Positions 52,451 to 62,905 of a stretch of DNA of 64,000 bases are shown here, in pieces. The notes under the pieces were generated by a model that was not told the origin of the DNA, ran no database searches, and was given only the letters and a program-made list of their open reading frames with translations. Made by a program: the position numbers and the translations under genes. Within the stretch, counting starts at the first letter, position 1, and each line of letters starts with the position of its first letter. Source of the DNA: Siphonodentalium dalli (Eukaryota; Mollusca; Scaphopoda; Gadilida; Siphonodentaliidae); contig CP136066.1 in NCBI GenBank assembly GCA_032622095.1, positions 202,886,978-202,950,977 on the forward strand, read 5' to 3'.

Positions 52451-53145
52451 ATTCACATTCTTTACATAGAACCCCCAGCGCACAGGCGAAACAAGAATTT
52501 GTACACTAGTATACACGCGGCACGCATAATAATAGATATGAGTCAAAGACACCTGTCCAGAAAAGCTTCTATCAATTAATATTTATTTTATATCCATATT
52601 TACTTTTATAATGTGATAATCAAGTGGGACATTTTTTTGTTACTATTTTTAGAATTTAAATAAGAGTTATCCCACATGGTGCACTCCAAATGATTGCAAG
52701 CCGCAAAATGCTACAAATTGATTGTCTATATATTATACCAGAAAATAAAATCAATACTAATTGATTTCCAGACAGTGGTCTTTGATTCATATTTATTATT
52801 TTATACCAAGGAAACTAACTATATAAAACGTTTTATAGGAAGAGATAGACCATCTTTAATATTGCATGAGTGATGCTAACTTGGTAATGAGGGTAACTTG
52901 TTAATGGGTGCTGCTAACTTTATAATGAGGGAACTTTGAATAGAAGAAACATGAGAAATTAGTATCGTTTTCTTCCTTTATTTATTTGCCTTTTGTAAAT
53001 ATGATAAAAATGATAGATTAGTGTATAAATAATGCTCATATGCATGCAGGTATAATAATTTCTGTTAAAATATAAAACATCATAATTAAATAGTCAATAA
53101 GTTTCACAGGCTATTATAAAGTGCTGTCTTTCCCTGGTAACATAT
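52451..53145. other. intergenic, no recognised feature
   Basis: AT-rich; nothing supportable was seen. Confidence 0.3.
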
Positions 53146-53148
53146 TAA

Positions 53149-53488
53149 AGGTGGACTGTACACTAAATCCGGCCATTTATGGGACCATCTCCTTTTATAT
53201 TCAACAGAATATATGCAACAGATGAATGAATTCGAGCCATGGATTAGTGCCAAATACACTCATGTGCTCTATGAACGATACAAACAACATGGTAATTATA
53301 ATGAATAAATGGCTAGAGTTGTAGATTCATTTTAATTATAATTACCATGTTGTTTGCATCATTCATAGAGAACATGAGTGTATTTTGCACTAATCCATGG
53401 CTCAAATTCATTCATTTGTTGCATATATTCTTTTGAGTCTAAAAGTAGATGGTCCCATAAATAGCCGGATTTAGTGTACAGTACCCCT
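53149..53488. mobile_element. family H-related foldback MITE
   Basis: TTAA at 53145-53148 and TTAT at 53489-53492 flank AGGTGGACTGTACAC and the complement of AGGGGTACTGTACAC. The arms extend ~150 bp (TATATGCAACAGATGAATGA, TTATAATTACCATGTTGTTT), so it is almost wholly palindromic. Confidence 0.85.
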
Positions 53489-53601
53489 TTATGAGTGAAA
53501 CCCCAAATTTGTTTATATGTGCAACCAGAATTAGTGATAAATTGAACATATTGCATGATTTCTATTTCTGAAATTTTAAATAATAATAATAGAACTACAT
53601 A

Positions 53602-53814
53602 CCGTATTGCCCAAAGTAATTGACCCCTTAACCACAGCAGAATTATGGGTAATTTTTCAGGATTTAGTCGGAAATATGGCTTGTTACCATTCAATGGAAA
53701 GCTCTCGGCGAGAGCTTTCCAATGAATGGTAACAAGCCATATTTCCGACTAAATCCTGAAAAATTACCCATAATTCTGATGTGGTTAAGTGGTCAAATAC
53801 TTTGGGCATTACTG
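53602..53814. mobile_element. family C palindromic MITE
   Basis: 213 bp with TA flanks and the same arms as 38002-38214. Open frames crossing it are artefacts. Confidence 0.9.
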
Positions 53815-53924
53815 TATGTACTGCACAATAACAAAATAAGCATTTTAGATTAAAGATCCACAGACCGATTTTACACCAAGGTACACTTTCTACACCAGAA
53901 TATTTAGATTGTGCCAAAAGAGAC

Positions 53925-54240
53925 CATTAGTATGAGGTTCTGGTTGTCAGATGACAGAGTCCATTAGTATGAGGTTCTGGTGGTCAGATATCAGTCCATT
54001 ATTATGAGGTTCTGGTGGTCAGATATCAGTCCATTAGTATGAGGTTCTGGTGGTCAGATATCAGTCCATTAGTATGAGGTTCTGGTGGTCAGATATCAGT
54101 CCATTAGTATGAGGTCCTGGTGGTCAGATATCAGTGCATTAGTATGAGGTCCTGGTGGTCAGATATCAGTCCATTAGTATGAGGTCCTGGTAGTCAGATA
54201 TCAGTCCATTAGTATGAGGTTCTGGTGGTCAGATATCAAC
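53925..54240. repeat. 35-bp minisatellite, ~9 copies
   Basis: Units of CCATTAGTATGAGGTTCTGG followed by TGGTCAGATATCAGT, with GGTC/GGTT variants. Confidence 0.97.
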
Positions 54241-54509
54241 ATTCAAAAGGAGAAGTTTTAATAAGTTTTGAAATTCCAAAAGCGATACATAATAAAGAAC
54301 ATTCTCAAATATGGTCATTTTACTCATTGTCAATGTCAAACTGATGGAATGATTTTTGCGTTAATGGTATGGAGGGAAATTATGGTCACAATTCCAAGTG
54401 CTAACTTATATATTGTAGAATGTGAAATGCTATTTTCAAATGTAAAACCCTAATTACCCTCCATATAATGTTAACTTCAAGTAATTTTCTTTTTTCTTTT
54501 GCCTGGTAA

Positions 54510-54906
54510 CAAGCTTTGAAGTAGTGTGCCTGTCATTGCAGAATGAGGTCCCCAGAGGGTGAATTTAGTAATGCTATCCCGCATAGTGGGCTAGCATCAC
54601 AAAATTCACCCTCTGAGAACCTCATTCTGCTTAGGCCTCAACTGCTATGGGAGACCTAGGATCAGATGGAAGATCCCCAGTTGAAGTTGGTTATGTTCAC
54701 CTCGATTAAGCATTTTATCTTCTGCAAATTATGGGATATAGAAACTAAACAGAAGGGAAAAATTAGCTAAAAACAATGTGAATTTAAGACAAGAGATACT
54801 TCTCAGAAGATAAAGGCCTAAGCAGAATGAGGTCCCAAGAGTTATCACTAAATTCACCCTCAGAGGACCTCATTCTGCAAATTTCAGACACACTATATCA
54901 AGGCTT
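54510..54906. mobile_element. family A MITE, full-length long form
   Basis: 397 bp. The left hairpin (54537-54630), a ~180-bp spacer (with TTTTATCTTCTGCAAATTAT) and a reduced right hairpin (54825-54880). The ends are CAAGCTTTG and CAAGGCTT. Confidence 0.82.
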
Positions 54907-55690
54907 ATATGGAGCCATCTCCTCGTGTATTCATATATTGTGTATTCATATATTTATCAACCGAGTTGAGGAAAGTGACTAAATCAGATATTTGAAATTT
55001 AAATTATAGTTCCAATTATCCAATCACCCATCCATTACCATGAACAAAATTAATAAGAAATCAGGGACCAGCATAGAGGGCCACTTGGGAGATATATTCT
55101 ACCTAAAGTGTGCCAATTCTCCCTATTTTTTGTCCTAGAGAGAAGTGACTTCTCTCTCATATACCAATATGCATATTTCAAAACAGCATATTTGAAGTGT
55201 ATTTACTGACTATAATGGTGTATTAACTCACTATAATGGTGTATTTACTTACTATAATGGTTTTATAAATGGGGTCGTTGTATTGCATAATACTTGTTGG
55301 ATCATAGAAGGGTGATGTTGGGGATGTTAATTTAACTTCAGACTTTGTGAATTCTCCCTGATAACAGATAGGGAGAAATTACCTCTCCGAACTTGAAACC
55401 TGGTCCCTGTCTGAAATCTTTTTTTTGGATGATTATGATGTGTTAGTGTGAATATGATCCCATGACTAGATTCTTATGAGGTAAATGTAATCTTAATACT
55501 AGTCAATGCATAAACCGTTTCTAAATTGGAACAGGTCCCACCTCAAGTCTCTGGTAACTCTGTTGGAGAATATAATCATAATATTTCCGCAGAATCAAAT
55601 TCAATGCAGGACTGAAATAAAAGGTGGCTTTTTTAGGGAGTTGTTTGGAAACAAAAAAGTCAAATTCTGGCAAAAATATTTGAAATCAAA
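54907..55690. other. intergenic, no recognised feature
   Basis: Three short copies of CTATAATGGTGTATT(A/T)ACT lie near 55210-55260. No gene was seen. Confidence 0.35.
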
Positions 55691-55732
55691 TGACCTTGAC
55701 TGTCAAAATACACTAAATTGTTACCATTTTTA

Positions 55733-56200
55733 ACCCATGTCTCTCAAATGTGAACCATGTACCAAATATCAAGAAATTCTGTTGAATACTGCCTAAGTTA
55801 TCACTCCGACAACCCAAAAACTGTGACTTATAAATCCGAAAAGGGGAATAACTCCATCAAAAGACCATGACCAAAATTGACCTTCGACTGTGTCTTCTCA
55901 AATGTGAACCATGTACCAAATATCAAGAAACTCTGTTGAATATTGCTCATGTTAACATCTGGACAACCCAAAAACTGCAATTTATAAGTAAAAAAAAAAA
56001 GGGTGATAACTCCAACAAATATCATCGGACAGGAACCATATTCAAACTTGACCTGAATAAGCCCCATATTAAGTTTCGTTCAGCTCAGTGATAATAACTG
56101 GTTATCATCAGGAAAACACAAAAAATGGCAATTTCAAAGTCGAAAAAGGACCATAAGTCTGATAAAAATCATCAGACCGGAACCATATTCAAACATCGGA
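55733..56200. repeat. ~157-bp tandem repeat
   Basis: CTCAAATGTGAACCATGTAC followed by CAAATATCAAGAAA recurs at 55745 and 55903. GACAACCCAAAAACTG and GATAACTCCA(A/T)CAAA units follow in each, and a third, more diverged unit ends near 56180. The units end in ATAACTCC(A)-type sequence; it is non-coding. Confidence 0.75.
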
Positions 56201-56264
56201 TAATTTGAAGTGGAATCGGATGGACACACGGACAGATGCACGCACACGTAGCACCTGCATGAAT

Positions 56265-56520
56265 TTGAGCTGAGCTGTAGATGACACCGGTATAATCTGA
56301 TAATGAGGAGCTGTAGATGACACCGGTATAATCTGATGAGGAGCTGTAGATGACACCGGTATAATCTGATGAGGAGCTGTAGATGACACCGGTATAATCT
56401 GATAATGAGGAGCTGTAGATGACACCGGTATAATCTGATGAGGAGCTGTAGATGACACCGGTATAATCTGATAATGAGGAGCTGTAGATGACACCGGTAT
56501 AATCTGATAATGACCTATTA
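56265..56520. repeat. 33/36-bp tandem repeat
   Basis: Seven units of GAGCTGTAGATGACACCGGT followed by ATAATCTGAT(AAT)GAG. Period lengths are only 33 or 36, so all three frames stay open through the array (minus strand: repeated SDYTGVIYSS). It lies about 170 bp beyond the SLC25A21 stop codon, perhaps in its 3' UTR. There is no evidence that it is translated. Confidence 0.9.
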
Positions 56521-56693
56521 TCAGGCTTGTTCCTAGAATTACAGTGTTCTTGCTGATCCATATGCATCACCATGATGTCACAAGGATAGAGCTTGAGGCG
56601 CAGGCGATAGCACGTACCATATTGACCCATTAAGACACTCGTGAAATTCTGTGTATATATCTGGAATTATTTACTCTGGTATAGCAGCCAACC

Positions 56694-56755
56694 TCATACT
56701 TGTTTCTTCATCCATTCAAAGGAATATTCATAAACTAACAGCATTATTGCACCTC
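56694..56755 (-). CDS. SLC25A21: SLC25A21 last exon
   Basis: The acceptor is TTCTCTGTTCACAG. It encodes GGAIMLLVYEYSFEWMKK, then QV-stop, the sixth transmembrane helix. Phase 1 in. Confidence 0.92.
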
Positions 56756-59700
56756 CTGTGAACAGAGAAGGAATAATCATATACCAACTAAGCAAAGAGA
56801 AATTCTATATGAACGAGATGGACATCGCCTCATTTTAAAAGGGGAAAGATATTGTGAGCTATAAATCACCATAAAAGCGCAACCTGACTTGAGCAAAGGC
56901 AGAACATCAGAGAAAATCTTAAGGGTGATCGAGGTCAAGGTACCAATTTCAAGTGGGGATTTCTATGCAAATCTCCAGGCAAAAGTTACAGAGTTACAAC
57001 TGTTTGCATGCACGGCATGATTTGATCTGATTTGATATGGAATTAATGTCTATTTATCTGGAGGGCCGGCTTGGAATTCATGATGTTTCATAAGAATACT
57101 AGTATTTTTATTTTAGAATTTTATACTAATTTTTCAAAAGCATGTCCAGTGTTGTAAATCAAGAAACAAAATCTCAAAAATTCAATTATAGCAGGAATAT
57201 CTAATTTACCTATCCCACCAGCCAGTTTAATGTTATGACGGTTCAATAGTATAGCTACTTTAGTTCCCGGACATCTGCTTCATATTTTGTTCCTGCTATT
57301 TAGGCCTAAAAAAAAAGACGTTTGTTTCCACTAACGAGCTGGAAAAAAATAGGGACGGTAGTCAGGCAAAACTTTTTTTTTATTCAATATTTTTATTTTT
57401 CTCTATTTTTAACAATACGTGTATAATACTTGATATGAGCCCACATTATGGACTCCTTAGTCTCAAGGTGGTCAACCCATGGGATATAGAAACAAGAAAC
57501 TCAGATTCAAAGTTACAGATGATATATATTTCTTCATAAGAATATTAAATGCATTCCGTGTGTGGTGAGTTCCATAGTATCATGCTTGATCTGTTATTCC
57601 ACAATATCTCTATCACTGCAAACAAACTCTATATGGTTTATGTTGAATGCTGACAACTCCTTAACTTTCATTTCAACATTTATGTCGAACGGCGCTGACT
57701 CAGCCGATGAATGGCACCTCACTTTAACCTTACTGAAGTCAGTCTTATCCAGGTGGATTAAAAAGAAGAGTTCTTCAATTTCGGCTTCATTGTCTATCGA
57801 TCTGATCTCTTTTTTGCTTCCGCAGTGGACACATTCATTCAGATAGATAGCCACAACAACATGCTGAACTACTAGTACAGAGGTACATATAGCCATTGTT
57901 GCTGTTGTTGTGGTGTTAATTCTGTTTACTTTCCAAAGCACTGGCTATTTTCAATGGGAGATATGTATCTATTTACAGTATGTGGGTATTTCCACCAGAA
58001 GTGACCGCCATGCTTTTATCTCTGTTAAATCCGTGAAACATTCACATATACCATTATTCGATCGCAATAAAAAGTTTAGACTCGGCGCTTTTAAATAGGG
58101 TCGGTCGGGTTAGCGGAAACAAACGTCTTTTTTTTTAGGCCTTACAAGGAAATTCCCATTCAAAATTGGTCGCTTTACATCGCCTTATTCCACTCACCTG
58201 GTCCAAGTCGCAGAATTTTTGGTACTAAGCCTTTATACAGAGCAAAATAGCTGAAAAAATAAATAAATCGTCATTTAATATAAGTGGGGTATATTTTTTT
58301 TAACAATATGGGATATATTTTGCTCTCGGCTTCAGATACTCAAAATCATATTAAAATTTTCAAAAATCAAAATTATTATTCTACTATAAATCTGAGCCTG
58401 TTTGTGAATCTCAAACAACAGGCATATGCTTGTCAATTTAAAACTATGATGAACGGGCCATATAGACAGTTAAAAAGGAAAATAGGATAGCATACACATA
58501 CCGTGAAAAAGGAAATTTGGTATTCACTTCATAACTGCTAACCTTTGGGTGGCATGTCTAATCAGATTCACCCCTCCCCTTCAATGATGTTGTTAGAATG
58601 CCAGGTCAAAAATTTAGTCCAATAATGGACCGACCACTGTGAGTACATTTTCAAAAATCGCATCAAAGATGGGGGGGGGGGGGGGGGGGGGGGGACAGGT
58701 TGTGATAGCTATGCCAAACATGAGCTTGGATTGAAAATGCATTAATTGGCTATCATACACAATACTTTTGAGAAAGCCTGACATATCAAATATTCCCCAA
58801 CAAATTGGCCTTGCTAAAATTTGTGTGCTATCGTGATAAACAAAAATCACAATGAAAGTGTCAATGACACTCCAGCTCAACATGGAGAGGGGCTAATAAA
58901 AGTCAATAATCTGCCACAAAGTACATAATTAAATGTTCCAACACAAGTTGTGAATTTAAAGAACAAGCCTTGAAATAGTGTGCCTGTCATTTGCAGAATG
59001 AGGTCCCCAGAGGGTGAATTTAGTGATGCTACCCCGCATAGCGGGCTAGCATCACCAAATTCACCCTCTGGGGACCTCATTCTGCTTACACCTCAGCAGA
59101 ATGAGGTTCCCAGATGGTGAATTTGGTGATGCTAGCCCACTATGCGGGGTAGCATCACTAAATTCACCCTCTGGGAACCTCATTCTGCAAATGACAGACA
59201 CACTATTTCAAGGCTTGCCAGTGTTAAAGAAGCACCATCAGCCTATGTGGGTAAGTCTGGCAATGGTTTGTAAACAAGGTGCTCTGTTAATAACTTAATA
59301 TACAGTAATGCTCTAAGTAATCAACTTCTTAACCACAGCAGAATTATGGGTAACTTTTCAGGATTTAGTCGGAAATATGGCTTGTTGCTGTACCAAAATA
59401 CCTAGTAGGGCTTCTTCAAGACACTGGGCATTCAGACGAGTGTGATGCGTCAATCCGTACACTGCATTGACATGATCAGTTGTCTGCATTTAGTTATTCA
59501 CACAGGTGCGTATGTTGCATTATAACGCAGTTTCGATAATTTATTACAGCTATTAAATAAGTTTGATATTGGAATGAATGCAATATTGCAAATCAATCTA
59601 TCTGTTCTAAAATAAATTCATGATAATGTCACACCTGCCAAATCCCCAACAACTATCACTTTATTGACATAAATACAGGTTGATTTTCCTTCGATTTGAG

Positions 59701-61482
59701 AACAGCCACAATCATTATCGATTGAAAACAAGAAACTCAAATTGACCATTTTAAACACAAAAACTGACCATGACAGAGTGAATGTCAATAAATAAGCTTC
59801 TTCCACCTGAAATAGCTCCGGCTATATTAGAGCCGAGAAATATTTGAAATAGAAAAAAAGTTATCAAAGCAATTTCAAAAAAATGTCTTGCAAGAAAGAT
59901 GACAGAATTCAAGGGATAGAAATCGGGATATACCAAACACACAGAGTTGGCCTCCACTGAATACGAAATTCATGTTACGTATCCAAATTTTTTCATTTTT
60001 TTTGGTGACCCTTCAAACCAGTAATGTCACATTTAACACAGGCTACATAGGCTGTTATGATCCCCAGAAACATATTTTTCTATTTTTCAGACCCCCTTCA
60101 ACCTGATAAATCATATACTTAGTGTTATAGTCTGAATCCAATTTCGATGCAAACCATGCAACACTATCTTATAGTAGAACAAGACACATAAAGCTCACCC
60201 TTCTTCTCTATATATGAGCATCATTGATTGAAAGCATCCTCGGTATTTTATTTCCCCTGGAACAGGTTGTGGCCCTTGAATTCTACTTTTAGCAACATCA
60301 AAAGGAATGTTTATCACAGACGCCAGCGTGCCAGCAGTTAAGCCAATCAGAAACTTCCTCAGGAATTCAGCAGAAGGAGTCTGAAAATGAGAAGACTAAT
60401 TGTTCGCCCTGGCCAGAAAATTATTTTGGCCATTTTTGACAAATTTTAAACCTTTCATGACATCAAAGACCCTGTGCCAGTGCATTCTCTTATATATGCG
60501 AGTCTCCCATAGGGAGCCTCGCATATATAAGAGAATACACTGGCTTATAAGGTCAAGGTAAATATTGTTAGGCCAATGTATTCTCTTATATGTGAGGCTC
60601 CCTATGGGAGACTCGCATATATAAGAGAATGCATTGGCACATGGTTTTCGCAAATTTCCAGGAAGCTCCGGTCATGAATGGGTTAAGAAACTTTGGCCAA
60701 TTTGAACAAGAGCACAGCTAGGGCATGTTAAATACGCCCATGATAATTGCAACAAATGGCCATAACATAATGGTGAAAATTGGCAGGCGGAATCAAAATT
60801 CGAACTGGATTTGTATTTTGGGCTAGTAAACTCACATACCAAATTCCATTCAGTTCAGACTTACTAAATTTATCATCCAGAAAGGAAAATTTAGTGCAAA
60901 TTCAAACAAATTTATTATAGAAAGGGTTAACCCTTTACTCAACAGAACGGCCTGTGCCAATGCATTCTCTTATATATGCGAGTCGACCATAGGTCGTCTC
61001 GCTTAACACATATTAAAAATGATAAAATTGTTAAAGAATGTGTACCGTAAGAAAAAATGATAAAAAGTGTTAAAAAAGATTTTTTTTAGGCCAATGCATG
61101 CGAGGCGACCTATGGTCGACTCGCATATATAAGAGAATGCATTGGCACAGGGTATAACTGTAACCATCACAATGTGGTCAATGACCGGTTCCAATGATAT
61201 CCATATTTGTATGGTGTTATTGAGACAGACCGAAGATATTTTAGGCTGTTGAAGCTTTATTTGGCGTTTTTGGCCGTTTTGTTGGGTAAAGGGTTAAATC
61301 TTATATTATTTTACTACCTCAGCAGCAGCGAAGTGGTCTTTTATATTGTGGTAGAATCCAAAATATATCATGTTGAACACACCATGTCTACCCAGGGTGG
61401 AAGTGAGTCCTTTGTTCAAACCATTCAATCCGAAGCCCTGAGTTTTCAATATTTCTCTAGCTGTAGCTATGGTCCCAGATTG
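56694..61482 (-). CDS. SLC25A21: mitochondrial 2-oxodicarboxylate carrier, C-terminal half (4 exons)
   Basis: Four minus-strand exons join in frame: 61482-61318, 60380-60199, 58250-58198, 56755-56694 (152 residues and stop). The protein carries the carrier signature PFDVAKSRIQ, preceded by IGLTAGTLASVINI and followed by GPQPVPGEIKYRGC. Other matches are LNKGLTSTLGRHGVFNM, LYKGLVPKILRLGPG and GGAIMLLVYEYSF. These agree closely, from memory, with animal SLC25A21, which exchanges 2-oxoadipate for 2-oxoglutarate across the inner mitochondrial membrane in lysine and tryptophan breakdown. The first ~150 residues must lie beyond 64000; I found no upstream exon between 61483 and the window end. Introns are full of MITEs. 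The identity is near certain at subfamily level. Confidence 0.93.
57298..58145. mobile_element. TIR-bracketed unit in SLC25A21 intron
   Basis: TAGGCCTAAAAAAAAAGACG and TTTGTTTCC(A/G)CTAAC at the left recur as their complement at 58108-58143. The unit of ~850 bp encloses the open frame at 57594-57941. It ends 52 bp from the exon at 58198. Confidence 0.6.
57594..57941 (-). CDS. uncharacterised 115-codon open frame
   Basis: Begins MLWKVNRINTT, then a hydrophobic segment at residues 16-34 (MAICTSVLVVQHVVVAIYL), then a polar acidic part (EIRSIDNEAEIEELFF, HLDKTDFSKVKV) and ends SDRDIVE. The composition looks coding rather than random, but I recognise no family. It is on the same strand as SLC25A21 within its intron and inside a TIR-bracketed unit, so a transposon-borne or captured gene fragment is likely. 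Confidence 0.3.
   Translation of the reverse strand: MLWKVNRINTTTTATMAICTSVLVVQHVVVAIYLNECVHCGSKKEIRSIDNEAEIEELFFLIHLDKTDFSKVKVRCHSSAESAPFDINVEMKVKELSAFNINHIEFVCSDRDIVE
58198..58250 (-). CDS. SLC25A21: SLC25A21 exon, 53 nt
   Basis: The acceptor is TATTTTTTCAG and the donor GTGAGT. It encodes YFALYKGLVPKILRLGPG. Phases 2 and 1 match both neighbours. Confidence 0.93.
58670..58694. repeat. poly-G run
   Basis: About 24 consecutive G, able in principle to form a quadruplex. Run length is prone to assembly error. Confidence 0.9.
58964..59217. mobile_element. family A MITE, compact 254-bp form
   Basis: Two complete hairpins head to head joined by TTACACCTCA; ends CAAGCCTTG and CAAGGCTTG. TTAAAGAA occurs directly left (58956-58963) and again 6 bp to the right (59224-59231). 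Confidence 0.88.
59303..59388. mobile_element. family C MITE, half copy
   Basis: TA then CAGTAATGCTCTAAGTAAT, continuing to GGAAATATGGCTTGTTGC, then truncated before the palindrome centre. Confidence 0.85.
59390..59612. repeat. dispersed repeat K, copy 1
   Basis: Complements 63163-63415 (both contain (A/G)ATTTGCAATATTGCAT and ATGCAGA(C/A)AAC(T/G)GATCA). Its class is unknown. Confidence 0.7.
59812..60125. repeat. dispersed repeat L, copy 2
   Basis: Resembles 40015-40350 in protease intron 8. Confidence 0.65.
60199..60380 (-). CDS. SLC25A21: SLC25A21 exon with carrier signature
   Basis: The acceptor is CTCATTTTCAG and the donor GTGAGC. It encodes EFLRKFLIGLTAGTLAS, then PFDVAKSRIQGPQPVPGEIK, ending YREE plus GG. 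The Px(D/E)xx(K/R) carrier motif of the third repeat is intact. Phase 0 in, phase 2 out. Confidence 0.95.
60450..60682. mobile_element. TTAA MITE of the B group, short form
   Basis: TTAA at 60446-60449 and 60683-60686; ends ACCTTTCATGA and the complement of CCCATTCATGAC. It holds two hairpins with AGTGCATTCTCTTATATATG. Intronic to SLC25A21. Confidence 0.85.
60931..61293 (-). mobile_element. family B piggyBac-like MITE, reversed
   Basis: TTAA at 60927-60930 and 61294-61297; ends CCCTTTACTCAACA and TGTTGGGTAAAGGG (complement form). The first hairpin is missing one arm. It starts 21 bp into the intron, next to the exon 61318 donor. Confidence 0.9.
61318..61482 (-). CDS. SLC25A21: SLC25A21 exon, most 5' in window
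   Basis: The acceptor is CTCTTCTTTTAG and the donor GTAGTA. The 55 codons include TAREILKTQG, LNKGLTSTLGRHGVFNM and YFGFYHNIKD (second repeat matrix helix and TM4). Phase 0 at both ends. Confidence 0.95.
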
Positions 61483-61650
61483 CTAAAAGAAGAGATAACG
61501 TGATAAAGCTGAATGCTTCAGCAAACAACTAATATACCACTCAATATAATGGCCTTCATTATAGGTTATAATTAGAAATAACAGTTACCAAATTACTCAA
61601 GAATATACTAATAGCAACCACCAAGGGTGCTTATACCTAAGGCAGGTGAA

Positions 61651-61740
61651 TGACGTCATATAATTTTTTCCATCAGTGATTTTTCAAGATCGCGGGTATA
61701 GATTTTGGAGAAATTGTCACGTGACTTCCGGTTAGCAACC
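61651..61740. promoter_or_regulatory. cluster of CRE, E-box and ETS sites
   Basis: TGACGTCA (61651-61658), TCACGTGA (61717-61724) overlapping ACTTCCGG (61724-61731), then GTTAGCAAC, half an RFX-like X-box. Such palindromic sites together are typical of CpG-type bidirectional promoters. An open frame of about 72 codons starts directly downstream on the + strand. It lies within an SLC25A21 intron, so it could drive a nested transcript or belong to a transposon. Confidence 0.4.
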
Positions 61741-61742
61741 GT

Positions 61743-61958
61743 GTGGAGATTGCAAAAAACGCGGAATTGGAAATGAAGCATCGCGATAAAACTGAAAGTA
61801 ACTACTTCAGAACTTACGAAGAATTCACATGTGATTTAAGTCTATTAATTTCATTTAGACTAATTTCGTTGGTCAGCTTAATGAAAACGAAAAATGAAGA
61901 AGTCATGACGATAACCAAGACAAGATTTTACAATCCACGACACGTCTTGTCAATTTGA
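61743..61958 (+). CDS. possible first coding exon, unidentified
   Basis: The open frame begins at a GTG or later internal ATG, with KHRDKTESNYFRTYEEFTCD and MKTKNEEVMTITKTR; no family is recognised. Its only support is position just after the promoter-like cluster. Confidence 0.2.
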   Translation: MEIAKNAELEMKHRDKTESNYFRTYEEFTCDLSLLISFRLISLVSLMKTKNEEVMTITKTRFYNPRHVLSI

Positions 61959-61959
61959 C

Positions 61960-62575
61960 ATGTCGTCTCCGTCGTGACCACTGCATGATGTTACATAAAT
62001 TATTCTTAGCGTTATGTCGCCAAAAAAAGGCAAATTTGGCATCATGTGTGGTTGCTCCACTACGTGTCACGTACGATTCATATTAGTATAGTACATGTAA
62101 AGTGATAGTATGAATGCGATATTATCCACAGAACACACTTTTTAACAGCAATACCCAATGCCAGCGCTTACCATATCTTTAATAAGACATTATGGTTTTA
62201 TGTTGGTTATTAACTGATGACACAGTCATTCTTCTAGAAAGTACAGGTGCATAAAATAGTGTCCAGACAGTCTCAAATATATTTGGAAATGTGCCAGCCT
62301 TGTTTTCAATTGGCTTATAAATAAAAATTGTTCAGACAAAGACTATATGTTAGGTTTCGTAAAATTGATGTCCTGTTTTTTTTAATTATCAGTTTCTACT
62401 GAACAATTACTATTAATCGTAAACAACATATTCTCCTAAAATTATGGAATATTTTAGATGACACTCTCATTGAAAACAAATAAATTAAAGCAGATATTGG
62501 ATGACCTACAATCCTGCGTTATTTGCAATGCGCAGTGAATGAAAAAAGTAGTGAATGAACAAAAGTAGCGGACTC
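61960..62575. other. SLC25A21 intron, no recognised feature
   Basis: Nothing supportable was seen. Confidence 0.3.
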
Positions 62576-62579
62576 TTAA

Positions 62580-62690
62580 CCCTTTCATGATGGGAGAAGT
62601 GCTGCTGCAGCATTACAGGATACTGTGCCAGTGCATTCTCTTATATATGCGAGGCTCCCTATAAGAGAATGCACTGACTTACCTAAGAGA
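62580..62690. mobile_element. TTAA MITE of the B group, truncated
   Basis: TTAA at 62576-62579, then CCCTTTCATGATGGG and one incomplete hairpin (AGTGCATTCTCTTATATATG). The right half is lost. Confidence 0.8.
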
Positions 62691-62720
62691 ATACCTAATA
62701 CAGCCTCGATAAAGTGTTAG

Positions 62721-62898
62721 TTGTTGACATCACACAAGACGATACACACCGGGGACCGACCGTATCAATGTGATATATGTAGCAAAACATTCAGTGATTC
62801 AAGCAACCTGGCGAACCATAAGAAAATCCACTTCAGCGATCGACCGCATCAATGCGATATTTGTGATAAATCGTTCACTCAATCTTGCAATTTGACAG
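62721..62898 (+). pseudogene. C2H2 zinc-finger exon or fragment, ~2 fingers
   Basis: The + strand reads LLTSHKTIHTGDRPYQCDIC, then SKTFSDSSNLANHKKIH (complete finger with C-x2-C-x12-H-x3-H), a linker FSDRPHQC, then a second finger broken after DKSFTQSCNLT. A stop precedes the first codon, and a family A MITE begins at 62906, its 8-bp duplication starting at the end of the frame. It could be an exon (TTAG before, CAG|GTTTGA after) or a gene remnant; no other fingers lie nearby. Confidence 0.6.
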
Positions 62899-62905
62899 GT
62901 TTGAC

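Noticed and set aside
53359-53917. Minus-strand frames of 111 and 77 codons
   Set aside because: They cross the family H-related foldback and the family C palindrome; the same peptides appear wherever those MITEs occur.
60396-61194. Minus-strand frames with CANAFSYICES motif
   Set aside because: They are translations of the B-group hairpins, recurring at each copy.
61207-61503. Plus-strand 98-codon frame
   Set aside because: It is antisense to the SLC25A21 exon at 61318-61482, whose splice sites and protein match are clear.
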